Notes: generated by a model not told the origin, from the sequence alone. Positions 39,067 to 49,442 are shown, counted from the stretch's first letter. The stretch is 49,442 nt of DNA from Rhizobiaceae bacterium (GCA_016763155.1 JAESUH010000045.1:1-49442); one strand, 5' to 3'. Numbers and translations are program-made.

Positions 39067-40572
39067 CTACTCAATACCAAGTTTCTGGCGCACCAGTGCT
39101 TGTACTGCTTGAGGGTTGGCTTTGCCGCCTGTGGCTTTCATCACCTGCCCGACAAACCAGCCAGCAAGATTTGGTTTTTCAACCGCCTGTTGTGCTTTAT
39201 CCGGGTTGGCAGCGATGACCTCATCAACGGCTGCTTCGATTGCACCGGTGTCGGTCACCTGTTTCATGCCGCGTTCTTCGACAATTGCTGCAGGATCGCC
39301 ACCTTCTTCCCAGATGATTTCAAAGAGGTCTTTGGCAATTTTTCCTGAAATCGTGCCTTCTTTAATCAAGTCGACGATGCCACCAATCTGATCTGGTTTT
39401 ACCGGGCTGGCATCGATGGTGGTGCTAACTTCATTCAATTTGCCAAGCAAATTGTTGATGATCCAGTTTGCAGCCAATTTGCCGTCACGCCCTTTGGCTA
39501 CGGCATCGAAATAATCAACAATGGCTTTTTCTGAAACAATAATCGAAGCGTCATAAGCTGATAGTCCCACATCGCCGACCAACCGTGCTGTGATCTCATC
39601 AGGCAATTCTGGAAGGTCTTTTGCCAGCTCATCCACATATTCCTGAGTGAATACAAGCGGCAGCAAATCCGGGTCAGGGAAATAACGATAATCATGCGCG
39701 TCTTCCTTGGAGCGCATGGAACGGGTTTCGCCTTTGACCGGGTCAAATAGACGGGTTTCCTGATCTATTTTGCCGCCATCTTCAAGTATCGCAATCTGGC
39801 GACGTGCCTCATATTCAATCGCTTGTCCGATGAAGCGGATAGAGTTCATATTCTTGATTTCGCAACGTGTACCAAACTCGCCGCCGGGACGACGCACGGA
39901 AACGTTCACATCCACACGCATGGAGCCCTGATCCATATTGCCGTCACATGTTCCAAGATAGCGAACAATGGTCCGCAATTTGGTCACATAAGCCTTAGCT
40001 TCATCAGAAGAGCGCATATCCGGTTTGGAAACGACCTCCATCAGCGCAATGCCGGTACGGTTCAAATCAACAAACGACATGGTTGGATGCTGATCGTGCA
40101 TGGATTTTCCTGCATCCTGCTCCAAATGCAAGCGTTCAACGCCGATTTCAACTTCTTCGAAATTACCTTTTTTATCAGGGCCAACCGAAATGTTGACGAT
40201 CCCCTCCCCAACAATTGGGTCTTTGAACTGGGATATCTGATAACCTTGCGGCAAATCCGGATAGAAATAGTTCTTACGATCAAATACTGAGCGAAGATTG
40301 ATCTTCGCTTTCATGCCAAGGCCGGTACGCACCGCCTGGGCCACGCATTCCTCGTTGATCACGGGCAACATGCCGGGCATTGCCGCATCGACCAGTGAAA
40401 CATTGCTGTTTGCCTCTGCGCCAAACTTTGTTGAAGCGCCGGAGAACAGTTTTGCTTTTGATGTTACCTGGGCATGAACTTCAAGCCCGATGATCACTTC
40501 CCAATCGCCGGTTGCGCCTGCAATAAAGCGTTTTGGTTCCGGGGTGCGGGTATCTACTAATACAGGGGTCAT
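39067..40572 (-). CDS. gatB: Aspartyl/glutamyl-tRNA(Asn/Gln) amidotransferase subunit B
   Basis: 501 residues from the ATG at 40572, one base past the gatA stop. An upstream frame would overlap gatA. GatB activates the misacylated Glu-tRNA-Gln or Asp-tRNA-Asn with ATP and hands it to ammonia from GatA. The N-terminal catalytic part has [47 protein letters not shown] and [27 protein letters not shown]. The C-terminal helical YqeY-like tail binds tRNA. Its terminator follows at 39036-39060. Confidence 0.97.
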   Translation of the reverse strand: MTPVLVDTRTPEPKRFIAGATGDWEVIIGLEVHAQVTSKAKLFSGASTKFGAEANSNVSLVDAAMPGMLPVINEECVAQAVRTGLGMKAKINLRSVFDRKNYFYPDLPQGYQISQFKDPIVGEGIVNISVGPDKKGNFEEVEIGVERLHLEQDAGKSMHDQHPTMSFVDLNRTGIALMEVVSKPDMRSSDEAKAYVTKLRTIVRYLGTCDGNMDQGSMRVDVNVSVRRPGGEFGTRCEIKNMNSIRFIGQAIEYEARRQIAILEDGGKIDQETRLFDPVKGETRSMRSKEDAHDYRYFPDPDLLPLVFTQEYVDELAKDLPELPDEITARLVGDVGLSAYDASIIVSEKAIVDYFDAVAKGRDGKLAANWIINNLLGKLNEVSTTIDASPVKPDQIGGIVDLIKEGTISGKIAKDLFEIIWEEGGDPAAIVEERGMKQVTDTGAIEAAVDEVIAANPDKAQQAVEKPNLAGWFVGQVMKATGGKANPQAVQALVRQKLGIE

Positions 40573-40573
40573 A

Positions 40574-42055
40574 TTACCACCATTTCTTCGCTTCGAACGA
40601 GCCTGCGGCTTGTTCGATGACATTGGAAAGCTGGAAGAGTTCTTCTTCCATAAACGGTTTTCCGATCAGTTGCAGGCCCATCGGCAGGCCTTTACTATCA
40701 AGACCGGCAGGAACAGAAATGGCCGGTAGTCCGGCCATATTCACCGTGACGGTGAAAATATCGTTCAGGAACATTTTAACCGGATCAGCGGCCATTTCTT
40801 TATCACCAATTGCAAAGGCTGAAGAAGGGGTTGCCGGTGTTAGGATGGCATCAATGCCATCGGCATAGGCCTTGTCGAAATCCTGTTTGATCAGCGTTCT
40901 TACTTTTTGCGCCCGCAAATAATATGCATCGTAATAGCCGGATGAGAGCACGTAAGTACCGATTAAAATCCGTCGAATGACTTCGTCACCAAAGCCTTCA
41001 GCGCGAGTTTTTTCGTACATATCCTTGATATCGTCGCCGGTGACCCGAAGGCCGTAGCGAACGCCATCATATCGGGCAAGGTTTGAAGAAGCCTCGGCCG
41101 GTGCAACGATATAATAGGCTGGAAGCGCATATTTTGTATGTGGCAGCGAGATATCGACAATCTCGGCACCAGCATCTTTATACCATTCAATACCCTGCTG
41201 CCACAGGGCTTCAATCTCTTCAGGCATGCCGTCCATGCGATATTCCTTGGGAATACCAATCTTCATGCCTTTGACTGATTTACCAATATGGCTCTCATAA
41301 TCGGGCACTGGCATATCAACCGATGTGGTGTCTTTCAAATCAAGGCTCGCCATTGATTTCAAGAGGATCGCTGAATCCCGAAGATCGCGGGTAATTGGCC
41401 CGGCCTGATCCAGTGAGGAAGCAAATGCTACCACTCCCCAACGCGAACATCGGCCATAAGTTGGTTTGATGCCAACGGTTCCGGTAAAGGCTGCTGGTTG
41501 GCGAATGGAACCGCCTGTATCTGTTGCAGTGGCGGCAACGCATAAATGTGCCGCAACCGCAGTTGCTGATCCTCCAGAGGAGCCGCCGGGAACCAAAGCC
41601 TGATTTGATCCTTCTGCTTGCCACGGATTTTTCACCGGACCATAATAACTGGTTTCGTTGGATGAACCCATGGCGAATTCATCCATGTTCAATTTACCCA
41701 GCATTACAGCGCCATCATCCCAAAGGTTCTGGGTGATGGTAGATTCGTAACGTGGTTTGAAACCATCAAGAATATGGCTGGCCGCCTGGGTGTGAACACC
41801 GCGCGTTGCGAACAAATCCTTGATGCCGAGCGGAATGCCTTCAAGCGCCCCGCCATTCCCGCTATTCAGGCGTTCATCTGATTTTTGAGCCTGAGCCAAA
41901 GCCTGATCGCCAGTAATTGAGATATAGGCGTTCAATTCTTCATTGGCTGCAGCAATTGCATCCAGATAGGACTGGGTGAGTTCAACGGAAGTAATTTCCT
42001 TGGCCACAAGTTTTTCACGGGCCTGGGCAAGGGTGAGTGAGGTAAGTTCGGTCAT
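40574..42055 (-). CDS. gatA: Aspartyl/glutamyl-tRNA(Asn/Gln) amidotransferase subunit A
   Basis: 493 residues. GatA is the glutaminase that supplies ammonia for the transamidation. The amidase signature Ser-cisSer-Lys triad is present: Lys79 in [14 protein letters not shown], the cis-Ser in [13 protein letters not shown] (157-169) and Ser183 in [12 protein letters not shown]. The length is normal. The order gatC-gatA-gatB on the minus strand forms the full amidotransferase operon, consistent with a single GltX charging both Glu and Gln tRNAs (inference). Confidence 0.97.
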   Translation of the reverse strand: MTELTSLTLAQAREKLVAKEITSVELTQSYLDAIAAANEELNAYISITGDQALAQAQKSDERLNSGNGGALEGIPLGIKDLFATRGVHTQAASHILDGFKPRYESTITQNLWDDGAVMLGKLNMDEFAMGSSNETSYYGPVKNPWQAEGSNQALVPGGSSGGSATAVAAHLCVAATATDTGGSIRQPAAFTGTVGIKPTYGRCSRWGVVAFASSLDQAGPITRDLRDSAILLKSMASLDLKDTTSVDMPVPDYESHIGKSVKGMKIGIPKEYRMDGMPEEIEALWQQGIEWYKDAGAEIVDISLPHTKYALPAYYIVAPAEASSNLARYDGVRYGLRVTGDDIKDMYEKTRAEGFGDEVIRRILIGTYVLSSGYYDAYYLRAQKVRTLIKQDFDKAYADGIDAILTPATPSSAFAIGDKEMAADPVKMFLNDIFTVTVNMAGLPAISVPAGLDSKGLPMGLQLIGKPFMEEELFQLSNVIEQAAGSFEAKKWW

Positions 42056-42102
42056 GGGCTATCTTTTAATTTTTTGGATTAACAAAATAATATAAACAAT
42101 TG

Positions 42103-42390
42103 TTATTCAAGGACTTTTGGAACCATGAAATAATTGTCTTCGCTTGCTGGTGCATTAGCAATGATATCGTCGGCCTTGTTGCCATCAGTGACAACATCTG
42201 TTCTTTGCCGGGCTGTTATGTCGACAGCAGATGTCATCGGCAAAACGTTTTCAACGTCTACCTCATTGAGCTGTTCCACGAAGCCAAGAATAGCATTCAA
42301 ATCATGCTGCAATTGTGCAGCACGATCATCATCAACAGCAATATGCGCAAGCTTTGCCACGCGTTTAACGGTATCAATATCTACAGACAT
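42103..42390 (-). CDS. gatC: Aspartyl/glutamyl-tRNA(Asn/Gln) amidotransferase subunit C
   Basis: 95 residues from the ATG at 42390 ([20 protein letters not shown]), with a GGA-containing ribosome binding site. GatC is the small belt subunit that holds GatA and GatB together. The family pattern is [48 protein letters not shown], ending [11 protein letters not shown]. gatA follows after 47 bases. The UPF0173 gene lies upstream on the same strand. Confidence 0.95.
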   Translation of the reverse strand: MSVDIDTVKRVAKLAHIAVDDDRAAQLQHDLNAILGFVEQLNEVDVENVLPMTSAVDITARQRTDVVTDGNKADDIIANAPASEDNYFMVPKVLE

Positions 42391-42476
42391 TAATTCATCC
42401 AAATGAGTTTTGAAGGTTCAAACTATGTTTGTTGCTTCTGCTATAACGATGTGCGCGGGAAGGTTCAATAAAGAAC

Positions 42477-43181
42477 TCAAAATTCGCTGAACTGGCCCGG
42501 ATCTAGTACCAGAACCTTGTCTTTATCACCTTCCATACCGGCAATGAATTTGTCTGCGGTTTGATCGACAATTGGAAATGTACCGTAATGGCAGGGAATA
42601 ATTGTATCAAATTTGAAGTACCGACGGCAGGCCAAGGCTGCAACGTTCCCTCCCATGGTGAAACGGTCGCCAATGGGCACCATCGCAATTTGGGGTGCGT
42701 GCAATTCCTGGATCAATGCCATGTCGCCAAAAATATCCGTATCACCCATGTGATAAACTGTTTTCTGGCCTTCGATATGCAAAACAACCCCGTTGGAATG
42801 GCCAAGATCATGTGAAACGCCATTTTCATCAATCATCGCGGAGGAATGTTGCGCCTGAACATAGGTTACTGAAAACCCCTCCTGAAACAGGGTGCCGCCG
42901 GTATTGCCGGGATCAAGGTTTTCAACGCCCCTATATCCGAGCCATCCGCATAAATCGGCATTTGCCAGTACTTTGGCGCTGGTTTTCTTAGCGATATCAA
43001 TGGTGTCGCCCACATGGTCGCCATGACCATGGGTCAGCACAATATGGGTCGTGCCGGCAATCACCGTGGCAATGTCCTGTTCACCAAATGATGGATTGCC
43101 GCTAAAAAACGGATCTATGAGGACTTTATGATCGTTAAATTCCAGGCCAAAAGCCGAATGTCCGTACCATGTAATTTTCAT
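42477..43181 (-). CDS. UPF0173 metal-dependent hydrolase (metallo-beta-lactamase fold)
   Basis: 234 residues from the ATG at 43181, preceded by GGAGAA. It begins [30 protein letters not shown]. The zinc-binding motif HGHGDH (51-56) sits in [13 protein letters not shown], and further ligands lie in AQHSSAMI and [12 protein letters not shown]. It is therefore a probable active hydrolase of the UlaG-like branch. The substrate is not known. It lies upstream of gatC on the same strand and downstream of the PsiE-like gene. Confidence 0.9.
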   Translation of the reverse strand: MKITWYGHSAFGLEFNDHKVLIDPFFSGNPSFGEQDIATVIAGTTHIVLTHGHGDHVGDTIDIAKKTSAKVLANADLCGWLGYRGVENLDPGNTGGTLFQEGFSVTYVQAQHSSAMIDENGVSHDLGHSNGVVLHIEGQKTVYHMGDTDIFGDMALIQELHAPQIAMVPIGDRFTMGGNVAALACRRYFKFDTIIPCHYGTFPIVDQTADKFIAGMEGDKDKVLVLDPGQFSEF

Positions 43182-43237
43182 GATGTTTCTCCATTTAAAT
43201 TTTACCGCCAAACCAACTCTTTGTTGGAGGCTATTAT

Positions 43238-43705
43238 CTAACCCTCTTGCTCTTCACTCCCGGATGCATCGGTATAGCGACGGTCCGATGGGAATCTGTA
43301 AGAACCGATTCTAAGAATAAGAACACAAACGGATAACACAAAAATTGCGCCCGTTACGATCAACAATTCATACTCAACTTTCATGTGTTCTACATTTGCC
43401 AATCCGATCAACATGCGCGTCAGTGCTGTGATGGCCACATAGATCAGGAAACGCACCGGCATTCGGTTGGTCTTGAAATAGATGCCAACCATCGCCCCAA
43501 GTTCCAGATAGATAAACAAAAGCAGCACATCTTCAACGCTCGCATGCCCCTTGAGTACCATGGAGATAAACGCCTGAATGGCAGCCCAAACAATGGTGCC
43601 GCCAATGGCAAAGAGCGCAAGAAGGTGAAACCCTTCCACCAACAGGCCGCCAATATCATCGGCAAACTGCTTAATGCGGCTTGGTAATTGCGATGTAGCT
43701 GCCAT
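43238..43705 (-). CDS. PsiE-like (phosphate-starvation-inducible) membrane protein
   Basis: 155 residues from the ATG at 43705 ([17 protein letters not shown]); an upstream frame overlaps the ruvX promoter. Four hydrophobic segments are visible: [59 protein letters not shown] and [18 protein letters not shown]. The spacing and the [35 protein letters not shown] core match the PsiE family. The function of this family is unclear; it need not be phosphate regulated here. It is transcribed divergently from ruvX. Confidence 0.85.
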   Translation of the reverse strand: MAATSQLPSRIKQFADDIGGLLVEGFHLLALFAIGGTIVWAAIQAFISMVLKGHASVEDVLLLFIYLELGAMVGIYFKTNRMPVRFLIYVAITALTRMLIGLANVEHMKVEYELLIVTGAIFVLSVCVLILRIGSYRFPSDRRYTDASGSEEQEG

Positions 43706-43814
43706 ATCTTTTCTCCAAAACGAACGATCATAAATGGAAACTGGATTAATTGCTGAAAATAGACAATAGGTGTGACTGTTTGAAACAGATAGTGTGGATA
43801 ATCGACCGACAGAT

Positions 43815-44303
43815 ATGACCAATATATTAGATATTACCCAATTACCCCCGCTTCACAAAATCGGACAACGTCTGATTGGCCTTGATTTGGGCTCAAAAAC
43901 TATCGGCATTGCCTTGTCAGACGGCCGTTTGAGAATTGCCAGCGCCTTTCAAACCTTGCGGCGCACTAAATTTAAGCAAGATGCGGAATTCCTGTTGGCT
44001 CTTGCCGAGCGTGAACAGGCAGTCGGTTTTGTGATTGGCCTGCCGCTTAATATGGATGGGTCTGAGGGGCCAAGGGTTCAGGCAACGCGGGCCTTTATTC
44101 GAAATATGGGAAATCTTGGTGAGTTACCGTTTATCTTGTGGGATGAACGGCTTTCAACGGTTGCTGCTGAACGTGTGATGATTGAAGCGGATATGTCACG
44201 AAAAAAACGGGCCGAGAAAATCGACGCCGCAGCCGCAACTTTTATTCTGCAGGGTGCACTGGATAGGTTGAGCGTTCTATCGAGCGAAGCGCCATCGAGC
44301 TAA
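43815..44303 (+). CDS. ruvX: RuvX/YqgF putative pre-16S rRNA nuclease
   Basis: 162 residues from the ATG at 43815; a GTG at 43794 is in frame. The RNase H-like fold has Asp24 in [17 protein letters not shown], the motif [17 protein letters not shown] (71-87), [15 protein letters not shown] (109-122) and Asp137 in [12 protein letters not shown]. YqgF proteins mature the 5' end of 16S rRNA, and were first proposed as Holliday junction resolvases. The gene is opposite the PsiE-like gene, and its last 62 bases overlap the DUF6105-like gene on the other strand. Confidence 0.94.
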   Translation: MTNILDITQLPPLHKIGQRLIGLDLGSKTIGIALSDGRLRIASAFQTLRRTKFKQDAEFLLALAEREQAVGFVIGLPLNMDGSEGPRVQATRAFIRNMGNLGELPFILWDERLSTVAAERVMIEADMSRKKRAEKIDAAAATFILQGALDRLSVLSSEAPSS

Positions 44304-44670
44304 ATGCTACCGGTGCTACCAACGAATATTGCTCAATGTCGCTGGACTTGTTTCCAGCTACCGGATGATTATTCGACGTTTTGTTGAAACGTTCCAAAAC
44401 CCAAAGCTTTGCTTGGGGAAACCAGGATTTACGCCAGCGAAATGCTGCGAGTGTGAACAATAACATAGAATCAAAGGCAAATGTCGCGGCAATCAGTGCT
44501 GGAACCTCCTGCGGAGGTACACCCAATATATTGCCATAGAGGCGGAACATGTGATCATGGAACGGCCGTGACAGGAAGAAAGACCCCATATTAATGTCGT
44601 ACGCACTGAGGCCATACCAGCCCCAGAAAAACACTAACGGTGTAATCCATAGTATGATTATCAGACGCAT
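44242..44670 (-). CDS. DUF6105-like small membrane protein
   Basis: 142 residues from the ATG at 44670. Two hydrophobic segments ([21 protein letters not shown] and [22 protein letters not shown]) flank [29 protein letters not shown]. This resembles the rhizobial DUF6105 proteins from memory (start with FFWGWY, then MNxGxxxFSR, xHD, YGxILG). The C-terminal 50 residues are Asn/Ser rich and are unlike the rest; the last part lies opposite the end of ruvX, so the natural C terminus may have been extended. Function unknown. Confidence 0.7.
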   Translation of the reverse strand: MRLIIILWITPLVFFWGWYGLSAYDINMGSFFLSRPFHDHMFRLYGNILGVPPQEVPALIAATFAFDSMLLFTLAAFRWRKSWFPQAKLWVLERFNKTSNNHPVAGNKSSDIEQYSLVAPVAFSSMALRSIERSTYPVHPAE

Positions 44671-44818
44671 TTCATCCTCGTTTCTGACATCACAATGCTT
44701 TAACGTGAGAATCAATGCAATTTAAACCATTTGTTAAGGTTAATTTTTGCAGGTCAGTCGGGATTTCAATCATTGCGAGAATCCTGACTTAGCCATTCCA
44801 GGGGAATATTGAACTCAT

Positions 44819-45760
44819 ATGAGCGTCGTATTTGAAGGGCTTTTGCCTGTATTTTTGATCATTGGCCTTGGTGTATTTATTAAATATATCAAATTGATAC
44901 CGGATGAGCACTGGAATGGCGCAGAACGCCTCTCCTTCTTCGTCCTGCTTCCGCCTCTAATGATTAACGCACTTTATAAGGCCGATTTCACCCAAATTTC
45001 CTTTGGCGGTGTTTCTCTTGCCTTTCTTTTAGGCATGACCTTCACGATAGTCGCAGGCCTTGCGATTCGCGCACCGATGAAAAAATTGTTTGCGATCGAC
45101 GATCCTGCATATTCCAGTGTTTTTCAGGGGTTCACCAGATGGAACCCGTTTATCGCCATGGCGGTGGTCGAAAAACTTTATGGTGGTCCAGGTATTACAA
45201 TTGCCATTTTGGGCATGGCGGTGATGACTGTGCCACTTAATGTGGTCAATGTGAGTGTGGTCGGCTGGCTTGGTAAACGCGAGGGCAATCCTCAGCCCTT
45301 ATTGAAAACCCTAATGTATAATCCGATCATCATTGGAACAATCATCGGTTTAGCCCTGAATTTCTTGGCGATAAAACTCTATGCACCCATAGAAGTGACG
45401 TTGGAATTGATGGCAAGAGCCACCCTGCCCGTCGCGCTTATCTTGCTGGGTGCAGGTTTGAAACTACGCATGCCGCGCAATTTCTTCGGTGCGGCGCTCT
45501 TTAGTACCTTTGTGCGGCTAATGGTCGGTCCGCTCATCATATTCACCATTGGCTATTGGTTTGGCATAAGAGGCAATGATTTGGCCGCCATGGCTATTTG
45601 TGGCGGCGTACCAACGGCGATGTCAGGCTATCTTCTGGCGCGCCAAATGGGTGGGGATGCTCCACTTCATGCAGCAATTACCACCATGCAAACAGTGTTG
45701 TCATTTGTGACGCTATATCTGGTTATTCTGGCGGCCGACTATGCGTTAAAAATTCTCTAG
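44819..45760 (+). CDS. AEC family transporter (auxin efflux carrier-like)
   Basis: 313 residues, a polytopic inner-membrane protein with about ten spans. The N-terminal GLLPVFLIIGLGVFIKYIKLIPDEHWNGAERLSFFVLLPPLMINAL and the C-terminal MAICGGVPTAMSGYLLARQMGGD are typical of the AEC family, which exports or imports small organic acids in bacteria. The substrate cannot be predicted. It ends in a CTAG whose reverse complement is also the stop of the acyl-CoA dehydrogenase gene on the other strand. Confidence 0.9.
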   Translation: MSVVFEGLLPVFLIIGLGVFIKYIKLIPDEHWNGAERLSFFVLLPPLMINALYKADFTQISFGGVSLAFLLGMTFTIVAGLAIRAPMKKLFAIDDPAYSSVFQGFTRWNPFIAMAVVEKLYGGPGITIAILGMAVMTVPLNVVNVSVVGWLGKREGNPQPLLKTLMYNPIIIGTIIGLALNFLAIKLYAPIEVTLELMARATLPVALILLGAGLKLRMPRNFFGAALFSTFVRLMVGPLIIFTIGYWFGIRGNDLAAMAICGGVPTAMSGYLLARQMGGDAPLHAAITTMQTVLSFVTLYLVILAADYALKIL

Positions 45761-47403
45761 CCGGCCAATAGCAACCCATCCACAATGCCTTTGGCATTAT
45801 ATCGATTATCAATCATGCCATAGGTTGTGCGCCAAAGGCCCCCAAGGCGAGTTTCAGTATACGCATCGGCAATTGCACCAAGACCCAGCCTGTTGAGTTC
45901 TGCCGCTGCTGCGGTCAATGCCAATTGTTCGGTCAGGATTCTTGCAGAACCCACATCTTCAATCGCCATTGAGGCAGCTGAGCGAATAACATCGACGGTT
46001 TTGGCAGCGCTTGGCCCACCAAGATCGCGTTCCAGCATGGCCAATACCCGGTGAATGATTTCACCGCCGCTTGAAATTACCCGCATGACATCCAGACACA
46101 TGACATTGCCTGACCCTTCCCATATGGCGTTTAGAGGCGCTTCGCGGTAATGGCGGGCAAGATTGCTATCGTCCACATAACCATTTCCTCCAAGGCACTC
46201 CATGGCCTCATAAATCATGGAAGGCGCAGTCTTGCAGACCCAATATTTGATGACTGGCGTCATTAAACGGGCATAAGCTGCACTATCTTCATCGGTTGCT
46301 GCCTGATCATAGGAATGGGCAAGGCGCATGGAGAGCGCTGTCGCGCCAGCGCCATCCAGTGCCATATCGGCAAGCACACGCACCATGACTGGCTGTTCGA
46401 TTAACAATTTGCCGAAGACATTGCGGTGACGGCAATGATGAGCGGCTTCTGCAAGAGATGCATGCATGAGGCCCGCAGAAGAAACCGCACAATCAAGTCT
46501 GGTAAGGGTGACCATCTCTAATATTGTGCGAATGCCCCGCCCCTCTTCGCCAACCAGATTGCCGAGAGCGCGATGAAATTCGACTTCGCTGGACGCATTT
46601 GAGCGGTTGCCCAGTTTTTCTTTCAGCCGTTGGATTCGAATGCCATTGTTTGAACCATCTGGCAGAATACGCGGCATCAAAAAACAACTCAGGCCTTTTT
46701 CAGTTTGGGCCAGCACCAAAAAGGCATCGCACATGGGAGCAGACATGAACCATTTATGTCCGGTGATCAGCCATAGCCCATCGCCAGCGCTTTCAGCTGT
46801 TGTGGTTGCAGCCCGCACATCTGTACCGCCCTGCTTTTCGGTCATGCCCATGCCTATGGTCAGTCCGGTTTTTTGAACAGGAGGTTTATGGGTGGGGTCG
46901 TATTTATCTGACTTGATACGTGGCAACCATTCTCCCAGTAATTCAGGAGATTCCATCAATGCTGCCACCGACGCATTGGTCATGGTGATTGGGCATAAAT
47001 GGCCGCTTTCAACACCGGATGAAATATAAAAACGCGCGGCTCGAACGGTATTGCGTTGGCCAGCTTCAAGTGCGTTGTCATCCCAGATGGATGAATGTAG
47101 CCCCATGGAGACACTGCGGCGCATGAAAGCGTGGTAAGATGGGTGATATTCAACCCGGTCAATACGATTACCTTTGGCGTCAAAAGCATTCAGAACCGGC
47201 AATTGCTGATTGGCCTGTCGCGCCAATGCAAGGGTATCTGAATGTCCGGCCCATGCTCCGTGGGAATTGAGGCCAGATTTGATTTCTTGCCCCATATCTC
47301 GGGTAATAATTTTTAATAAAGTATTATTGGCATAAGCGTTATGCCCACCAAATAACGGTGACTGGTTAAAAACGTCATGGGTAGAAAAATTCGAATCTGT
47401 CAT
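45757..47403 (-). CDS. AidB-like acyl-CoA dehydrogenase
   Basis: 548 residues from the ATG at 47403. It has the acyl-CoA dehydrogenase fold with GLTIGMGMTEKQGGTDVRAATTTAE near 187-211, the FAD-side motif ITGHKWFMSAPMCD, EAMECLGGNGYVDD and the end-of-fold EAPLNAIWEGSGNVMCLDVMRV, which holds the region of the catalytic Glu. The length and the extra N-terminal segment (HDVFNQSPLFGGHNAY) fit AidB, part of the adaptive response to alkylation in E. coli. No Ada gene is in the window, so that role is not established. It is divergent from pyrB. Confidence 0.88.
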   Translation of the reverse strand: MTDSNFSTHDVFNQSPLFGGHNAYANNTLLKIITRDMGQEIKSGLNSHGAWAGHSDTLALARQANQQLPVLNAFDAKGNRIDRVEYHPSYHAFMRRSVSMGLHSSIWDDNALEAGQRNTVRAARFYISSGVESGHLCPITMTNASVAALMESPELLGEWLPRIKSDKYDPTHKPPVQKTGLTIGMGMTEKQGGTDVRAATTTAESAGDGLWLITGHKWFMSAPMCDAFLVLAQTEKGLSCFLMPRILPDGSNNGIRIQRLKEKLGNRSNASSEVEFHRALGNLVGEEGRGIRTILEMVTLTRLDCAVSSAGLMHASLAEAAHHCRHRNVFGKLLIEQPVMVRVLADMALDGAGATALSMRLAHSYDQAATDEDSAAYARLMTPVIKYWVCKTAPSMIYEAMECLGGNGYVDDSNLARHYREAPLNAIWEGSGNVMCLDVMRVISSGGEIIHRVLAMLERDLGGPSAAKTVDVIRSAASMAIEDVGSARILTEQLALTAAAAELNRLGLGAIADAYTETRLGGLWRTTYGMIDNRYNAKGIVDGLLLAG

Positions 47404-47556
47404 GGACCAAATCAATATTGTTGCATCAATTGCGAAAACCTAGCCGGATTCTAAGGGCCAAGAACTGTTAAAATAGCATCATTCACATTAATTTTCACTC
47501 AACACGGCATCGAACCTTGTGATTTTTCCTCCAGCGCCATATAGCCTCTACCTTTA

Positions 47557-48525
47557 ATGACCAAAAAAATTGCGAACCATGACATCCCCTTCACCCGGCG
47601 CCATTTGCTGGGTATCAGCGATCTTTCCCCACAGGAAATCGAGACCCTGATTGATTTGTCTAATGAAGCCGTCTCCGTCTCCAGACAATATGAGAAGAAA
47701 AAGGCCGTATTGCGCGGCCGTACCCAGATAAACCTGTTCTTTGAAGCCTCGACTCGGACTCAATCCTCGTTTGAACTGGCAGGAAAGAGACTGGGTGCCG
47801 ACGTGATGAATATGTCTGTTGCATCCTCTTCGGTGACGAAGGGTGAAACCCTGATCGATACGGCCATGACATTGAATGCCATGCAGCCCGATTTGTTGGT
47901 CGTGCGCCATCAATCTGCTGGCGCGGTAGAATTGCTTGCCCAAAAAGTTGGATGTAGCGTCATCAATGCTGGCGATGGTTCCCATGAACATCCGACTCAA
48001 GCATTGCTCGATGCGCTGACTATTTTTCGCCATAAGGGAAAAATTGCACGACTCACGGTAGCTATTTGTGGTGACATCCTTCATTCGCGTGTGGCGCGAT
48101 CTAATATATTTCTGTTGAACGCCCTGGGTGCAAGAGTGCGGGTTGTTGCCCCATCGACTCTGTTACCTGCCGATATTGAAAAACTAGGCGTTGAAGTCTT
48201 TCGCAGAATGGAAGAAGGGCTTGAGGGCGTTGATGTGGTCATGATGCTACGCTTGCAACGTGAGCGTATGGCCGGAGCATTGGTGCCATCTGTTCGTGAA
48301 TATTTCCATTTTTACGGGCTGGACGAGCGTAAATTGTCTTTTGCTGCACCTGATGCATTAGTGATGCATCCGGGCCCAATGAATCGCGGTGTCGAGATAT
48401 CCTCTGCCGTTGCCGATGGCGCACAAAGCGTGATTGAGGAACAGGTCGAGATGGGGGTTGCCGTTCGTATGGCAATCATTGAAACCCTGATGGGAAATTC
48501 CAAGAATTCCGAGGTGAAATCATGA
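47557..48525 (+). CDS. pyrB: Aspartate carbamoyltransferase, catalytic subunit
   Basis: 322 residues. It joins carbamoyl phosphate and aspartate, the first committed step of pyrimidine synthesis. The carbamoyl-phosphate-binding motif STRTQSS (65-71) within [20 protein letters not shown], and HPTQALLD (145-152), are intact, as is [14 protein letters not shown] near the C terminus. No pyrI regulatory gene is present. Instead the next gene, overlapping by ATGA, is a dihydroorotase homologue with a broken metal site, as in the Pseudomonas-type pyrBC' arrangement, where the homologue is needed to assemble the enzyme. Confidence 0.96.
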   Translation: MTKKIANHDIPFTRRHLLGISDLSPQEIETLIDLSNEAVSVSRQYEKKKAVLRGRTQINLFFEASTRTQSSFELAGKRLGADVMNMSVASSSVTKGETLIDTAMTLNAMQPDLLVVRHQSAGAVELLAQKVGCSVINAGDGSHEHPTQALLDALTIFRHKGKIARLTVAICGDILHSRVARSNIFLLNALGARVRVVAPSTLLPADIEKLGVEVFRRMEEGLEGVDVVMMLRLQRERMAGALVPSVREYFHFYGLDERKLSFAAPDALVMHPGPMNRGVEISSAVADGAQSVIEEQVEMGVAVRMAIIETLMGNSKNSEVKS

Positions 48526-49442
48526 GCAAGCTTGTGATCTCCGGTGGCCATTTGTTGGACCCTGCCCAGGGCATAGATGGCCCGGCGTCTTTATTGATTG
48601 AAGATGGTAAAATTTCCGAAATCAACGAAGGCACTGGCAAGGTTAGTGTTCCCGAAGGGGCAACGCACATAAATGCCAAAGACCTGCATGTTTTTCCCGG
48701 CCTGATTGATGCGCGCGTTTACGTTGGTGAACCCGGCAGTGAACACCGTGAAACCATTGCATCAGCCAGTAAGGCTGCAGCAAGCGGCGGTGTTACTGGT
48801 TTCATCATGATGCCCGAAACCAACCCAATCATTGATGATGTGGCGCTGGTTGATTTCATCCGTCGTGCGGCTCGCGAAACGGCTAATGTTCACGTCTATC
48901 CTGCTGTGGCTATTACCAAAGGCTTCAAAGGCAAAGAACTTTCAGAATTCGGACTGTTGCAACAGGCAGGTGCGGTAATGGTAACTGAGGGCAAGCGATC
49001 AATCGCCAGCAACCTCATTTTCCGTCGCGCCCTCACTTATGCCAAGGATTTTGGTCTCGTGGTTTCCAAGGAAACCAATGATCCCGAACTTTCGGCAAAT
49101 GGGGTGATGAATGAAGGCCTTAACGCAACCATTCTTGGCTTGCCCGGAATTCCTCGTGAAGCGGAAATCATTCCGCTTGAACGCGACCTACGTTTGGCTG
49201 CACTCACCGGCGCCGAATATCATGCCGCGAAAATTTCTACTGAGGCTTCTGCAAAAGCTATCGCTTTTTACAAGGATAACAACCATTCAGTGACGAGCGG
49301 TATTTCCATCAACCACCTTTCCCTGAATGAAAATGATATCGGACGCTATAAAACCTTCATGCGTCTTTCTCCCCCGCTCCGTTCTGAGGAAGATCGTCAG
49401 GCAATGATTGAAGCCTTAGCTAATGGTACAATCGATATCATC
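48522..49442 (+). CDS. pyrC: Dihydroorotase homologue lacking metal ligands (pseudo-DHOase, PyrC'), partial
   Basis: 307 codons before the window ends; the start ATG at 48522 overlaps the pyrB stop (ATGA). The amidohydrolase fold is clear (GLID...[53 protein letters not shown]). But the metal motif D-x-H-x-H-L-R-E-P-G is changed to [10 protein letters not shown] (63-72), so both histidines and the substrate Arg are lost. Position 183, where a His is expected, is Lys ([10 protein letters not shown]), and Lys237 replaces another His. This fits a structural partner of PyrB, not an active dihydroorotase. A second, active pyrC should exist elsewhere. Confidence 0.88.
   Translation, partial: MSKLVISGGHLLDPAQGIDGPASLLIEDGKISEINEGTGKVSVPEGATHINAKDLHVFPGLIDARVYVGEPGSEHRETIASASKAAASGGVTGFIMMPETNPIIDDVALVDFIRRAARETANVHVYPAVAITKGFKGKELSEFGLLQQAGAVMVTEGKRSIASNLIFRRALTYAKDFGLVVSKETNDPELSANGVMNEGLNATILGLPGIPREAEIIPLERDLRLAALTGAEYHAAKISTEASAKAIAFYKDNNHSVTSGISINHLSLNENDIGRYKTFMRLSPPLRSEEDRQAMIEALANGTIDII

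Overview
The window is a stretch of chromosomal core genome from an alphaproteobacterium, most likely of the order Hyphomicrobiales (Rhizobiales). The evidence is the gene order, rhizobial-type families (DUF2849 and DUF934 in the cys operon, a DUF6105-like protein, UPF0173, an LpxI-type lipid A route, a pseudo-dihydroorotase after pyrB) and alphaproteobacterial GTTC-N7-GTTC SOS boxes upstream of lexA. The base composition is only moderate in G+C by eye, lower than in soil rhizobia. Genus cannot be decided from the sequence alone. No rRNA, tRNA, CRISPR array, insertion sequence, prophage or plasmid gene was seen.

Layout. 1-5.9 kb (mostly minus strand): the 5' end of eno, an exported LprI-like protein, kdsA, a VOC protein, a DUF1801 protein coupled to pyrG, secG and tpiA. 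6.1-11.7 kb (plus): a PpiD-like membrane chaperone, then trpD-trpC-moaC-moeA, tightly packed. 11.7-13.2 kb: two small uncharacterised membrane-protein ORFs transcribed away from lexA, with two SOS boxes in the shared intergenic region. 13.2-18.6 kb: comEC (minus), gltX and gltA (plus).

18.7-32.5 kb is one long minus-strand block in the order of transcription rpsB-tsf-pyrH-frr-uppS-cdsA-rseP-bamA-lpxD-fabZ-lpxA-lpxI-lpxB. It links translation, nucleotide supply, phospholipid and undecaprenyl synthesis, outer-membrane protein assembly and lipid A synthesis. Hairpins lie between rpsB and tsf, tsf and pyrH, and bamA and lpxD. 32.8-37.8 kb (plus): a secreted nuclease and an assimilatory sulfate reduction operon cysG-DUF2849-cysI-cysH-DUF934, with several genes overlapping or coupled. 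37.8-49.4 kb: a GNAT protein, a DUF2853 protein, a palindromic intergenic repeat, gatCAB, UPF0173, a PsiE-like protein, ruvX, a DUF6105-like membrane protein, an AEC transporter, an AidB-like acyl-CoA dehydrogenase, pyrB and the start of the pseudo-dihydroorotase gene that follows it.

Most of the window is ordinary housekeeping DNA and no complete new defence or metabolic system was found. The points most worth a second look are: (1) a divergent SOS-box pair between lexA and a cassette of two small unknown membrane proteins, one of them a short 53-codon ORF; (2) ribosomal protein S2 with a low-complexity linker and a C-terminal helix-hairpin-helix domain; (3) a CysG whose methyltransferase half is truncated; (4) a small coding-like ORF interrupted by one extra base next to cysG; (5) an inactive-looking dihydroorotase homologue; and (6) a palindromic repeat between the DUF2853 gene and gatB.
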